A stretch of DNA of 64,000 nt from Gemmatimonadota bacterium. GTDB lineage: Bacteria; Gemmatimonadota; Gemmatimonadetes; Palauibacterales; KS3-K002. The DNA lies in contig CP070815.1 in assembly GCA_020344215.1 (NCBI GenBank), forward strand, positions 504,946-568,945, read 5' to 3'. This document shows, in pieces, positions 44,174-52,048 of this stretch. Made by a program: the position numbers and the translations under genes. Within the stretch, counting starts at the first letter, position 1. Every line of letters starts with the position of its first letter. The notes under the pieces were generated by a model. It ran no database searches and was not told the origin of the DNA. It saw only the letters and a list, made by a program, of their open reading frames with translations.

Positions 44174-45907
44174 CTAGTAAGCGCGACCGACTATCCGGTA
44201 GCCGGTTTCTTGGACCGGTAACAGGTGGATGCGAACCGAGCGGGGACGAGGTGAGCCGGCCTGAGGGATCGCCCTGAGCTCGAGCTTGGCCATTTGCTCC
44301 TCTAGCGGCCTGCCACGGAATTCCTGCCAGAAATCTGAAGTGGTGGGAAGGGGTGGGAGCTCGAGCTCGCCATCTCCGCCGTCCGCTATTCGAGACTCCA
44401 TCACGCCCTCGACCTCGGCCCCGGCGGCCGGGAACTCGAAACGCATCTCATAGCGGCGTCCGCTCGCCGGGACGACGCCTTCGGCGACAGCCAGGTCGCG
44501 GAACGTGAGGACCGGCGCGCCGGGTGAGCCGCCGACGCTCGGTTCTTCCAGCGGGGTCACCCTGGAATGCCAATACTCGACCGTGAGGTCGCGGCGGCCG
44601 ATGATCGCCTGGACCAGAGCTTCCTCCGCCAGCGGGCTGCTGAGCCGACCGGCAGAGACGGCCGCGCGGATCTGCTCCTCGTCGAAGCTCGCCACCAGTT
44701 TGGCGCCCCAATAGCCGTCTCGGATCGTGCGATTCTGGAAGGCGGGGTTCGGATAGTTGCTCCTCCAGCTGCCGGGGTCGAACAGGTCCGTCGAGTAGAA
44801 GCCGATCGATGGGTGCTCCGGTTCATGGGAGTAGCGCTCCCAGCTGCTGGCATAGATGCCGGCGGTGAACAAGCGGGCGCTGATCGCGCCGAGATCGAGA
44901 TCGTATTCAACGCCGTCGCGCGGGGCGTTGGGAGCGATCCCTGCGCTTCCCAGGCTGGAGCCGAAGTCGATCAGGCAGTGCACTACTCTAAGTTGGCCGT
45001 CTTCCTCGACAACGATGTCGAGGGAGTTCTGCTGCTTGGCGTCGAGGTGGTTAAGCCACGCGGCCATGACGTACATACCGCGCAGCTCGCGGAGGTGCTC
45101 GTGCGGGATGGTGTCTGCCGGATCGTCCTTGCGCGTTCCCTCGTAGTTGAACGGGCCGATCCCTCCCGGCATGATCTGGCTGGCTACCGCTCGGATACGG
45201 CCGCTGGGGCGCTTAGCTAGGCCTGCCAGCATCTCCTGCAGGTCCTCATCGCTGATCGGATGCACCCGGCCCAGCCGGTCCTCGAACGCCAGCGATTCAC
45301 CGGCACGGGCCATGGGCGGATCCAATTCCACGATGTATACCGCGGGCACGTGGTAACCGGCCGCGTAGAACAGGCGCGAGGTTATCGCCTCGGCCGCGGT
45401 CATCAGCTCGTCGTAGCCCGGTGGGTCGAACTTGATCAAGTAGACACCGCCCGTTGCGTCACGGATCAAGTAGCCAGGAGTGATACCCCGCACCTTGGCG
45501 CCAAATACCGTCCAGTGCCCACTGGTGTCGGGTGGGACGCCGTAGGCAGGTCCACGTGCAACCTCGGCGGCCGTCATCCGCCGGCTCCCGTTTCTGTGTG
45601 TGAACCAGCTGGAGTTCACAATATCGTCTTCGGCGGTCGGGTTGTAGGCCTCGACCTTGTTACCGAGCCACGAGCGCAGCGCACGGGGCGGAATGAAGAC
45701 GTAGGTGAGCGGCTTGCGGATGCTCTGCTCGAAGAAATCGACCGTGACGTCGGGGTCCCGTTCCCCGGGCGCCTCGGCGAGCGTAGCGACTTCAGGGCTC
45801 GGCGCGGTCGTCGTGTTGACCACGGCCACACGGTTCTTGGCGCACGACGCCAGCACGAGCACGCACGCGGCGGAAACGATGGTGGGTATAAAGCCCGATC
45901 GCCGCAT
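44174..45907 (-). CDS. Lipoprotein with atypical protein-kinase-like (HipA/Fam20-like) core
   Basis: 577 residues. Signal peptide with lipobox (VLASCAK). Residues about 135-340 show a kinase-like order: GYLIRDATGGVYLIKFDP (candidate Lys in a beta strand), MTAAEAITSRLFYAAG (candidate Glu helix), AWLNHLDAKQQNSLDIVVE (D-x-K-x-x-N catalytic-loop-like) and HCLIDFGSSLG (DFG-like metal-binding Asp). Residues 440-577 are beta-rich. An ATP-dependent kinase outside the cytoplasm would need ATP, so it may instead bind another nucleotide or be a degenerate fold. Its ATG overlaps the stop of the barrel gene by one base. Family not named with certainty. Confidence 0.6.
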   Translation of the reverse strand: MRRSGFIPTIVSAACVLVLASCAKNRVAVVNTTTAPSPEVATLAEAPGERDPDVTVDFFEQSIRKPLTYVFIPPRALRSWLGNKVEAYNPTAEDDIVNSSWFTHRNGSRRMTAAEVARGPAYGVPPDTSGHWTVFGAKVRGITPGYLIRDATGGVYLIKFDPPGYDELMTAAEAITSRLFYAAGYHVPAVYIVELDPPMARAGESLAFEDRLGRVHPISDEDLQEMLAGLAKRPSGRIRAVASQIMPGGIGPFNYEGTRKDDPADTIPHEHLRELRGMYVMAAWLNHLDAKQQNSLDIVVEEDGQLRVVHCLIDFGSSLGSAGIAPNAPRDGVEYDLDLGAISARLFTAGIYASSWERYSHEPEHPSIGFYSTDLFDPGSWRSNYPNPAFQNRTIRDGYWGAKLVASFDEEQIRAAVSAGRLSSPLAEEALVQAIIGRRDLTVEYWHSRVTPLEEPSVGGSPGAPVLTFRDLAVAEGVVPASGRRYEMRFEFPAAGAEVEGVMESRIADGGDGELELPPLPTTSDFWQEFRGRPLEEQMAKLELRAIPQAGSPRPRSVRIHLLPVQETGYRIVGRAY

Positions 45908-47265
45908 CAGTAGCCTGCCAGGAAGGTGAAGTTGACTCGGAGACCCTCGTCACCGCCGGCGAACTCCAAACGGGCGCCGGACCCGGTCAGGGTGATCGTG
46001 CTGAGCGCGATGCCCAGGCTCGGCCTCAGGCGGCCGAATGTGAAATCATCCGCCAGGTTGTGGGCGACCATGCCGCCGTGCAGGAAGATGGAGGCGGCCA
46101 GTAAGGATGTCTCGCGCGGGCCCAGCCAGATACGGTACGAATACTCCACCCGCCCCAGGATCAGGTCGCGATCACGAAACCTCCCGGTCCGGTAAGCGGG
46201 AGCCGATGGGGTGCCACCGAGCCGCGCCAGACGGTAGAACGGGATCTCGCCCTCCCCGCTGGGCCGAGCGGTCTGGTAGCCGATCTCCAGTGCCAGGCTT
46301 CGCGTGTCGTGGTGGAACGGGATGACGGCTCCGACGCTCGCCTCGATCTCGGCGAAATCCGCCGCCCCCTCGGAGGCGCTCTCGTTCCAGCGCAAACCGA
46401 GGCGCAGCCACCGCCGTCCGGGCAGCAGACCGGGGTCGCGTGTGAACCACTCGGCGTGGCCGCCCACCGAGATGTAGCGATCGGTGGCTCCGAAGCGGGG
46501 GACCTCTTCAGGTTCGAAGATCGAATCGACATCGGGGAGACGCGCGTTGTTGCCCGGCGCGGTCTCGACCTCGGACCAGTCGGAGCTCAGTCTCAGTACG
46601 GTACTCCGCGTCGCTGCGAGGCCGAGTTCCGCGCCCACGAGCTGCTGGTCCAGCTCGTAGTCGGAGCGATCTTCCTCCCGGCTGTCGTGGCCGATCCCGG
46701 AAAACTCATCCTGGTGCCGGTGATTCATCGAGCCAACAGCGTTGGCGGCGAAGTTCTGGGGCTGACCTGGCACGAGGGCTTCGGGACCGTAGCCGGCCCG
46801 CACCAGGAAACGCCAGTACCCCTTGAAGGTCACGCCGCCACGTACGTGCGCCCAGGCCGCGCGGTCGATACTCGGTTGCCCGAGCAATAGGGCGACCCCG
46901 GTTCCGGAGCCCGTTCCCAGGGCCGCGACTGTAGGATAGACCGACCTTCTGTTCAGCTCCTGGTTGACGTATCCGATCCACCGAAGCAGGCGAGTGTCAT
47001 CCGCTACCTGAGACGCCTGTTCAAGTCCCAACACCAACAAGTACAACGGCGCCGTTATCACCTTGAATGGGAATTCCGCGACATCCCAGCCGTCGACGCT
47101 GGGGGTCCCTCGCTCGATGACAACGATCGAGTCCGCATCGATCTCCTGAGCGCGCGCAGCAGCCGGGAGAACGAGTATCAGTGTTAGTATGAGTCCCGGG
47201 ATGTAGGCGAAGAGCCTTCGCAGCGGGCGCTTCACACGCGATGGGGATCCGTGAGCAGCTCTCAT
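45907..47265 (-). CDS. Outer-membrane beta-barrel (surface-antigen/D15-like)
   Basis: 452 residues. Signal peptide (LILTLILVLPAAARAQ). After a short periplasmic lead the rest is an alternating aromatic/polar barrel of about 14-16 strands (GVTFKGYWRFLVRAGYG, WLRLGLRWNE, RVEYSYRIWLG, GARLEFAGGDEGLRVNFTF), ending in Tyr as outer-membrane barrels do. A GTG start 10 codons downstream is possible; neither start has a clear ribosome binding site. It is co-transcribed with the kinase-like lipoprotein, so the two may act together at the outer membrane. Confidence 0.75.
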   Translation of the reverse strand: MRAAHGSPSRVKRPLRRLFAYIPGLILTLILVLPAAARAQEIDADSIVVIERGTPSVDGWDVAEFPFKVITAPLYLLVLGLEQASQVADDTRLLRWIGYVNQELNRRSVYPTVAALGTGSGTGVALLLGQPSIDRAAWAHVRGGVTFKGYWRFLVRAGYGPEALVPGQPQNFAANAVGSMNHRHQDEFSGIGHDSREEDRSDYELDQQLVGAELGLAATRSTVLRLSSDWSEVETAPGNNARLPDVDSIFEPEEVPRFGATDRYISVGGHAEWFTRDPGLLPGRRWLRLGLRWNESASEGAADFAEIEASVGAVIPFHHDTRSLALEIGYQTARPSGEGEIPFYRLARLGGTPSAPAYRTGRFRDRDLILGRVEYSYRIWLGPRETSLLAASIFLHGGMVAHNLADDFTFGRLRPSLGIALSTITLTGSGARLEFAGGDEGLRVNFTFLAGY

Positions 47266-47389
47266 GACTAGCTAACGGCGCTCCTCAGATCTCCTGGAGG
47301 GGTTCCATGCAACTGGTCGTACAACATAGCGCCGCGTTTGCCCAGCGGCCACAGTCGATAGACTAGGGTAGCCGGGGGATCACAGAGCG

Positions 47390-47569
47390 ATGGCGACGAT
47401 TACCCTCGCTTTAGCGAAACAGGGGTTGCAGGCGGAAGGAGCCGGGGCGTATGTGGGGGAGCTCTATCTAGCCGATATCAGCGTACCGCGGTCGCTCTAC
47501 TCCGAGCCGAGTCTGAGGCTTGAGGCCACAGCGATCTTCGCCAAGAGCGATATCGTCCGCCTCAGATGA
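47390..47569 (+). pseudogene. nnrE: C-terminal fragment of NAD(P)H-hydrate epimerase (nnrE/YjeF_N)
   Basis: 60 codons: ATITLALAKQGL, YVGELYLADISVPRSLYS and AIFAKSDIVRL. This matches the last 55-60 residues of the YjeF N-terminal domain, which repairs damaged NAD(P)HX. No upstream part is present, with stops in frame just before 47390. It is therefore a truncated remnant between two unrelated genes. Confidence 0.7.
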
Positions 47570-47610
47570 AATGACATGAGTGGTCTTCGCTTGAATCAGC
47601 GGAGGGAATC

Positions 47611-48835
47611 ATGAACGCCGATGTGATCGTCATCGGAAGCGGCCAGACAGGTGTCCCGCTCGCCGCTCGACTCGCCGAAGCCGGCAGGGAAGTCATCATA
47701 GTCGAAGCCGGCCATCTGGGCGGTACGTGTGTCAACGTCGGTTGCACGCCGACCAAGACGATGGTGGCCAGCGCGCGGCTCGCCGCGATCGTCGATCGCA
47801 AGGACGCCATCGTGCAGCAGTGGCGGAAGGGGGTGGGCAGGCGGCTCGAGCGCGCCGGCGGAAAGCTGAAGCTGATCGAGGGCCAGGCACGCTTCGTCGG
47901 CGAGCGGGAGGTCGAGGTGAACGGCGAGCGCCACCGCGCCGAGACGCTGATCGTGAACGTGGGAGCCCGGCCACACGTGCCGCCGGTGGCGGGTCTGGGC
48001 GGCGTCGAATGGCTTGACAGCTCGAGCATCATGGACGTGCGGGAGCCACCCGAGCACTTGGTGGTGATGGGCGGTGGCTATATCGCTTGCGAGTTCGGCC
48101 AGATGTTCCGGCGCTTCGGCTCTAACGTGACGATCATGCAGCGGGGCAGGCATCTGCTGCCGCGCGAGGACACCGAGGTCTGCGAGGCCATCGAAGAGGT
48201 CTTCCGCTCGGAAGGGATCGTGGCGGTGCTCGGTGCCGAAGTCGTGGAGGTCGAGAAGGGCGACGGGGAAGTGGTCGTGCGCTGCGGCGGGGATCGCGCT
48301 GGACGGCCGGGGATTCATCGAGGTGTACGACGCCTATCGCACCAGTGCGGAGGGCGTATACGCCGTAGGCGACTGTAACGGTGGCCCGCAGTTCACCCAT
48401 AGCGCGTGGGACGACCACCGCATCCTCTACGATATACTGATGGGTCGCCGGACAGGCGGGCGCGGCGGCCGCATCACGCCGAGTACCGTGTTCACCGATC
48501 CACAGGTGGCGCGCGCTGGGCTGACGGAGCGGGAGGCTAAGGCTCAGGGCATCGAGCACGAGGTAGCGACAATGCCGTTCGGGCACATCGCCTGCGCCAT
48601 CGAGATGGATGAGACAGCGGGGGTCATGAAAGTGCTGGTCGACCCGAAGACGGAACGAGTCCTGGGCGCCGCCATCGTCGGCTATGAAGCTGGTGAGCTC
48701 ATCCACAGCTTCCTGATGCTGATGATGGCCGGAGCACCGGCCCGGGCCATGGTCGAAGCCCAGATGGTTCACCCCGCCCTGGCTGAAGGTCTGCAGACAA
48801 TGGTGATGAAGCTGGAGCGCTATCGCCTGAAATAG
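47611..48835 (+). pseudogene. MerA/Lpd-like FAD-NAD(P) disulfide oxidoreductase, internally deleted and frameshifted
   Basis: Starts at ATG 47611. First frame: FAD site VIVIGSGQTGVPLAARLAEA, redox motif GGTCVNVGCTPTK and NAD site VVMGGGYIACEFGQMFRR. Around 48284-48293 it must shift to the second frame, AAGIALDGRGFIEV, then RTSAEGVYAVGDC, FTDPQVARAGLTEREAK, ending in the dimerisation domain (MVEAQMVHPALAEGLQTM). About 30-45 residues that carry the LLVATGR-type strand are missing. The family includes mercuric reductase-like and ykgC-type enzymes. Two-frame expression would not give a full enzyme. Confidence 0.8.
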
Positions 48836-48841
48836 CGACGC

Positions 48842-48878
48842 ACCCCGCCGCGGCGCCTCGAACGGCCGTCGGCGGGGT
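48842..48878 (+). terminator. Stem-loop after the reductase remnant
   Basis: ACCCCGCCG / CGGCGGGGT, a perfect 9-bp stem with a 19-base loop, follows the reductase stop by six bases and also precedes the end of the leftward small ORF. No T-run. Confidence 0.45.
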
Positions 48879-48901
48879 CGGCAGGCGGCGGCTGGAAAGT
48901 G

Positions 48902-48973
48902 CTAGATCTTACGTTCCAGCCACTCCAGGACCTTGACGATCACCCGCAGTATAGGCTTGAGAATCCTCAGCAT
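48902..48973 (-). CDS. 23-residue cationic amphipathic peptide ORF
   Basis: ATG 48973 follows GAGGGGG at an ideal distance. The peptide starts MLRILKPILRVIVKVLEW and ends in a basic tail; charged residues at 3, 6, 10, 14, 17, 21 lie on one face of an ideal helix and Leu/Ile/Val on the other. This resembles membrane-active peptides such as type I toxins, antimicrobial-like leader peptides or small membrane regulators. An imperfect palindrome (48991-49011) lies just before the ribosome binding site. It lies 85 bases after the surE stop. No homologue recognised; a chance ORF cannot be excluded. Confidence 0.4.
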   Translation of the reverse strand: MLRILKPILRVIVKVLEWLERKI

Positions 48974-49058
48974 AGTTGTCCCCCTCGCTTCCCTCTCCTA
49001 CGTAGGGAGGGCGGCGCCGGTTTCGATGGACCAGGCGGCGGCGCCGGGTCCGAGGTGC

Positions 49059-49955
49059 CTAGCGGGGTCTCCCGTCAGGCGGCCAATCTGGCAGATCGGC
49101 GCCCAATTCGAAGAGTTCCTCAAGTAGCGCATAGTCGTGCTCGTCCACTCGCATAGGGACGATGGCGATCTGGTTCCTTCTGTAGGCGTAGACGTCGGTG
49201 GCGCTGGGAGCAGAGATCTCCAGGGTCGAGAAGCGCAGGCTCCAGAACTCGCGGCCATCAGCGGCCGAACTGTCATCGCTGTGCTCCAGCTCGATCCGCC
49301 ACGGCCGGGGGCTGCGCTGAACGACTACGGCGCCTTCGATCTCGGCGATCGGCACACGAGGGAAGCTCACTGTGAGGTACTGGCCGGGCTCGAGCTGGCG
49401 GACCAGTCGGGTCCGGGCCAGCTCTACGACCCAGCGCGCGAGAGCGGCGAGCGTCTCCGGGTGTTCCCTGCTGTAGCCGGAGACGGCGATCGCTGGCACG
49501 CCGAAGAATGCCGCGATCTGTGCGGCACCGACGGTTCCCGAGAGATTCCAGTCATCGCTCAAGTTGGGCGTGTCGTTCACACCGGAGATCACGAGGTCGG
49601 GCGGCTCATCGGCGAGCAATCCCCTAAGCGCGAAGACTACGGCATCGGCGGGATAGCCGTCGACACCGTACGCCGTGACTCCGTCGTGCAGCGAGCGGGT
49701 CTCGACCTCGAGCCCCCGTCTCGCGATAGCAGAGATGTAGTTCGTGCTGGCGCTGCGGTTCTCCAACGGGGCGACGACGTACGTCTCGGCGACAGGTGCG
49801 AAGGCGCGCGTCAGGGCGAGCAGGCCGTCGGCCTCGATGCCGTCGTCGTTGGTGAGGAGGACCTTTACCGGCCACTCGTCGGTTTGCGCGGCTGCGGACG
49901 TTGCGATCTCGAGCATGAGTGTCAAAAGGATGAGTGGAGTTTGTAAGCGACTCAT
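49059..49955 (-). CDS. surE: Exported SurE-family 5'/3'-nucleotidase
   Basis: 298 residues with a Sec signal (LILLTLMLEIATSAAAQ), unusual since SurE is normally cytoplasmic. Catalytic motifs kept: KVLLTNDDGIEADGL, APLENRSAST, DLVISGVNDTPNLSDD and GTVGAAQIAAFFGVPAIAVS. SurE removes phosphate from nucleoside monophosphates. A periplasmic copy could scavenge phosphate, fitting the lost pst system nearby (inference). The C-terminus (VYAYRRNQIAIVPM) is standard. Confidence 0.9.
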   Translation of the reverse strand: MSRLQTPLILLTLMLEIATSAAAQTDEWPVKVLLTNDDGIEADGLLALTRAFAPVAETYVVAPLENRSASTNYISAIARRGLEVETRSLHDGVTAYGVDGYPADAVVFALRGLLADEPPDLVISGVNDTPNLSDDWNLSGTVGAAQIAAFFGVPAIAVSGYSREHPETLAALARWVVELARTRLVRQLEPGQYLTVSFPRVPIAEIEGAVVVQRSPRPWRIELEHSDDSSAADGREFWSLRFSTLEISAPSATDVYAYRRNQIAIVPMRVDEHDYALLEELFELGADLPDWPPDGRPR

Positions 49956-50093
49956 GGCGTCAACCTTTCCACCGTCAGGCCCTCGGCGTCGAACTGGTCA
50001 CCGGGCAGGTCGGCCGCGAAAATTGTGGCTTCAGCACGCGCGAGGCAATGCTACGTCTTGCCGCCGGCGCGAGAACGCTTTACTAGGTGCCCT

Positions 50094-51026
50094 ATGAGCG
50101 ACATTTCGCCGAGCGCATTGGAGCTCATCGGGAACACACCGCTCCTCGCCTTGGATAGGGTGTATCCGGGGCCGGGTAGGATTCTCGCCAAGGCGGAGTT
50201 CGTCCAACCTGGTGGCAGCGTTAAGGACCGAGCGGCTCTGCGGGTCCTTGAGGATGCCCGCGAGTCGGGGGCGCTGGCGCCGGGCCAGCCGGTCGTGGAG
50301 ATGACCAGCGGCAATATGGGGGCGGGGCTGGCGGTGGTTTGCAATATCCTGCGCCATCCGATCATCGTCACGATGTCGGAGGGCAACAGCCCAGCTCGTG
50401 CCCGGATGTTGGAGGCACTCGGCGCCGAGGTTGTTCTGGTCGCTCAGGTTGAAGGGTGTCCGGGCCAGGTGAGCGGTGCCGACATCGACGCGGCTTCGAC
50501 CCGCGCCATCGAGATCGCCCGGGAGAGGAACGCCTTCTATGTGGATCAGTTCAACAACCCGTCATGTGTGCGCGCGCATGAAGAGGGAACGGGGCCCGAG
50601 ATCTGGCAGGTGACCGGGGGAGATGTCGATGCCTTTGTCGCCGTGGTTGGGACGGGTGGGACCTTCGTCGGTGCCAGCCGATACCTGAAGAGGAAGAGGT
50701 CTGGCGTCTACTGTGTGGCGGTCGAGCCGGAAGGGGCTGAGGTGTTGGCGGGGAAAGAAGTCGCGGAGCCGTGTCACCTGCTTCAGGGCACGGGATACGG
50801 GCTCGTGCCCCCGCAGTGGGATCCCGATCTCGTCGACGGTTTTCTAGCCGTCTCCGATGAAGAGGCGACTCGGTTCCGGCGCTCGCTCGCCGAGCAGGAG
50901 GGCCTGTACGTGGGCTTCTCGTCCGCCGCAAACGTGTGTGCTGCGGTGAAGTTGATCGAGAGCGGAACTGTCGGTCGCGCCCCCACCGTTGTGACCGTCC
51001 TCTGCGACACCGGACTCAAGTACTAG
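50094..51026 (+). CDS. Cysteine-synthase-family PLP-dependent lyase
   Basis: 310 residues from ATG 50094. PLP Lys in QPGGSVKDRAALR, phosphate-side loop EMTSGNMGAGLA, and glycine loop VVGTGGTFVGASRYL. The C-terminal GLYVGFSSAANVCAA and LCDTGLKY are the usual fold-type II end. Compared with CysK, the substrate loop reads TSGNMG instead of TSGNTG. Such changes occur in OASS, CBS-like and diaminopropionate-type relatives, so the substrate is uncertain. An in-frame start at 50025 is not preferred. Confidence 0.8.
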   Translation: MSDISPSALELIGNTPLLALDRVYPGPGRILAKAEFVQPGGSVKDRAALRVLEDARESGALAPGQPVVEMTSGNMGAGLAVVCNILRHPIIVTMSEGNSPARARMLEALGAEVVLVAQVEGCPGQVSGADIDAASTRAIEIARERNAFYVDQFNNPSCVRAHEEGTGPEIWQVTGGDVDAFVAVVGTGGTFVGASRYLKRKRSGVYCVAVEPEGAEVLAGKEVAEPCHLLQGTGYGLVPPQWDPDLVDGFLAVSDEEATRFRRSLAEQEGLYVGFSSAANVCAAVKLIESGTVGRAPTVVTVLCDTGLKY

Positions 51027-51099
51027 CAGGCCACTAACGCGGAGCCTGCTGTCGCTCGTCCGCAGGCGCCCCTCTCCAGCGATCTCTCGGTCTCGGCAA

Positions 51100-51417
51100 T
51101 CACCTCATCTCGAGGAACTCGATCGGTGCGCCGTTGTGCAGGATAAACGCGACGCGAACGCCCGCCGACGGCGAGTTGGGCTCGATCAGAACCTCGTGGC
51201 CGACGATAGCGGCCTCCAGATCGTCGACCTCGAACGCCACGTGGGGCACGGTCCTGACGATCTCGGGCAGCGGGCTGTCGGGCTTGAACCGCATCCACTC
51301 GACGCCGAAGGGGCTCGTGTCGAATCCCGAAACGTAGACCTTGTATTCTTCGAGGTACTCCTCGTTCGGCCGCGGTTCTTCGGTGGGGATCCCCACGTGA
51401 TGATATTGGGACTTCAT
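51100..51417 (-). CDS. VOC/glyoxalase-family protein
   Basis: 105 residues in a single betaalphabetabetabeta pair (HHVGIPTEE, VPHVAFEVDDLEAAI, VRVAFILHNGAPIEFLEM). Family members bind a divalent metal; likely ligands are the His in HHVG and the Glu in EFLEM. Substrate unknown. It lies 16 bases downstream of the DUF4390 gene in the same direction. Confidence 0.75.
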   Translation of the reverse strand: MKSQYHHVGIPTEEPRPNEEYLEEYKVYVSGFDTSPFGVEWMRFKPDSPLPEIVRTVPHVAFEVDDLEAAIVGHEVLIEPNSPSAGVRVAFILHNGAPIEFLEMR

Positions 51418-51433
51418 CGCTGCTCCGGATTCA

Positions 51434-52048
51434 TCATGGCCGGAACTGCTCGGTCCGCGCGCCGAGCTTGCGGGCCGAGAGTCCGATGAGGCGGATGAAC
51501 AGTCGCTTCAGCCCGCGCGTGAACGCGCTACCGACGCCGCTCCGCTCGCCCAGCGCGTCACCACGCAACCAGTGTTCGAGTTCGTCGAGGTCACCGAGCG
51601 AGAGAATCTCTATCTCGAGGCGCGCCTCGTAGTAGTAGCGGCCGCTGCCGGAGTACGGGCCTGGGAACGGCGACAGGTACCAGCTCTCTAGCGCTTGGCT
51701 CGCTGCTCCAAAGTCAGGGTACCACTCGTCGCGCTCCACGTCCCAGGAGCGCGTCAGGTTGAACTCACCGGACAGCGGCTCCTGATAGAGAAACAGCGAC
51801 CACGAGGTTCGCTCGACGAGCCCGTCGGCCAGGAACCTGTCGTGCCAGAGCTCGAGCTGGAAGTGGAAGCGCAGCGGCAGGCCGGAGAGCAGGGGTCGGA
51901 TCAGCACCGAGTCGGTGAAGAGATCGACAGGTCTGATCGCGGCTCGCCAGCTGTTCTCGGCGGTGCCTGGGGAGATGAGCAGACGAGGCCGTTGGGCCGC
52001 CGCCGGTCCGGCGACGGCCGTGATCGCGACGAGGGCAGCCGCGATCAG
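51434..52048 (-). CDS. DUF4390 exported protein with CTG start
   Basis: 204 residues. The first ATG/GTG-type start that gives a plain ORF (51907) would cut off the signal peptide. Reading upstream in frame shows a hydrophobic leader (LIAAALVAITAVAG, PAAAQ) that begins at CTG 52048, overlapping the barrel gene's TGA (CTGA). The mature part (FQLELWHDRFLADGLVERTSW, LSGEFNLTR) matches DUF4390, a periplasmic domain often encoded next to outer-membrane and NtrB/NtrC genes, as here. Confidence 0.7.
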   Translation of the reverse strand: MIAAALVAITAVAGPAAAQRPRLLISPGTAENSWRAAIRPVDLFTDSVLIRPLLSGLPLRFHFQLELWHDRFLADGLVERTSWSLFLYQEPLSGEFNLTRSWDVERDEWYPDFGAASQALESWYLSPFPGPYSGSGRYYYEARLEIEILSLGDLDELEHWLRGDALGERSGVGSAFTRGLKRLFIRLIGLSARKLGARTEQFRP

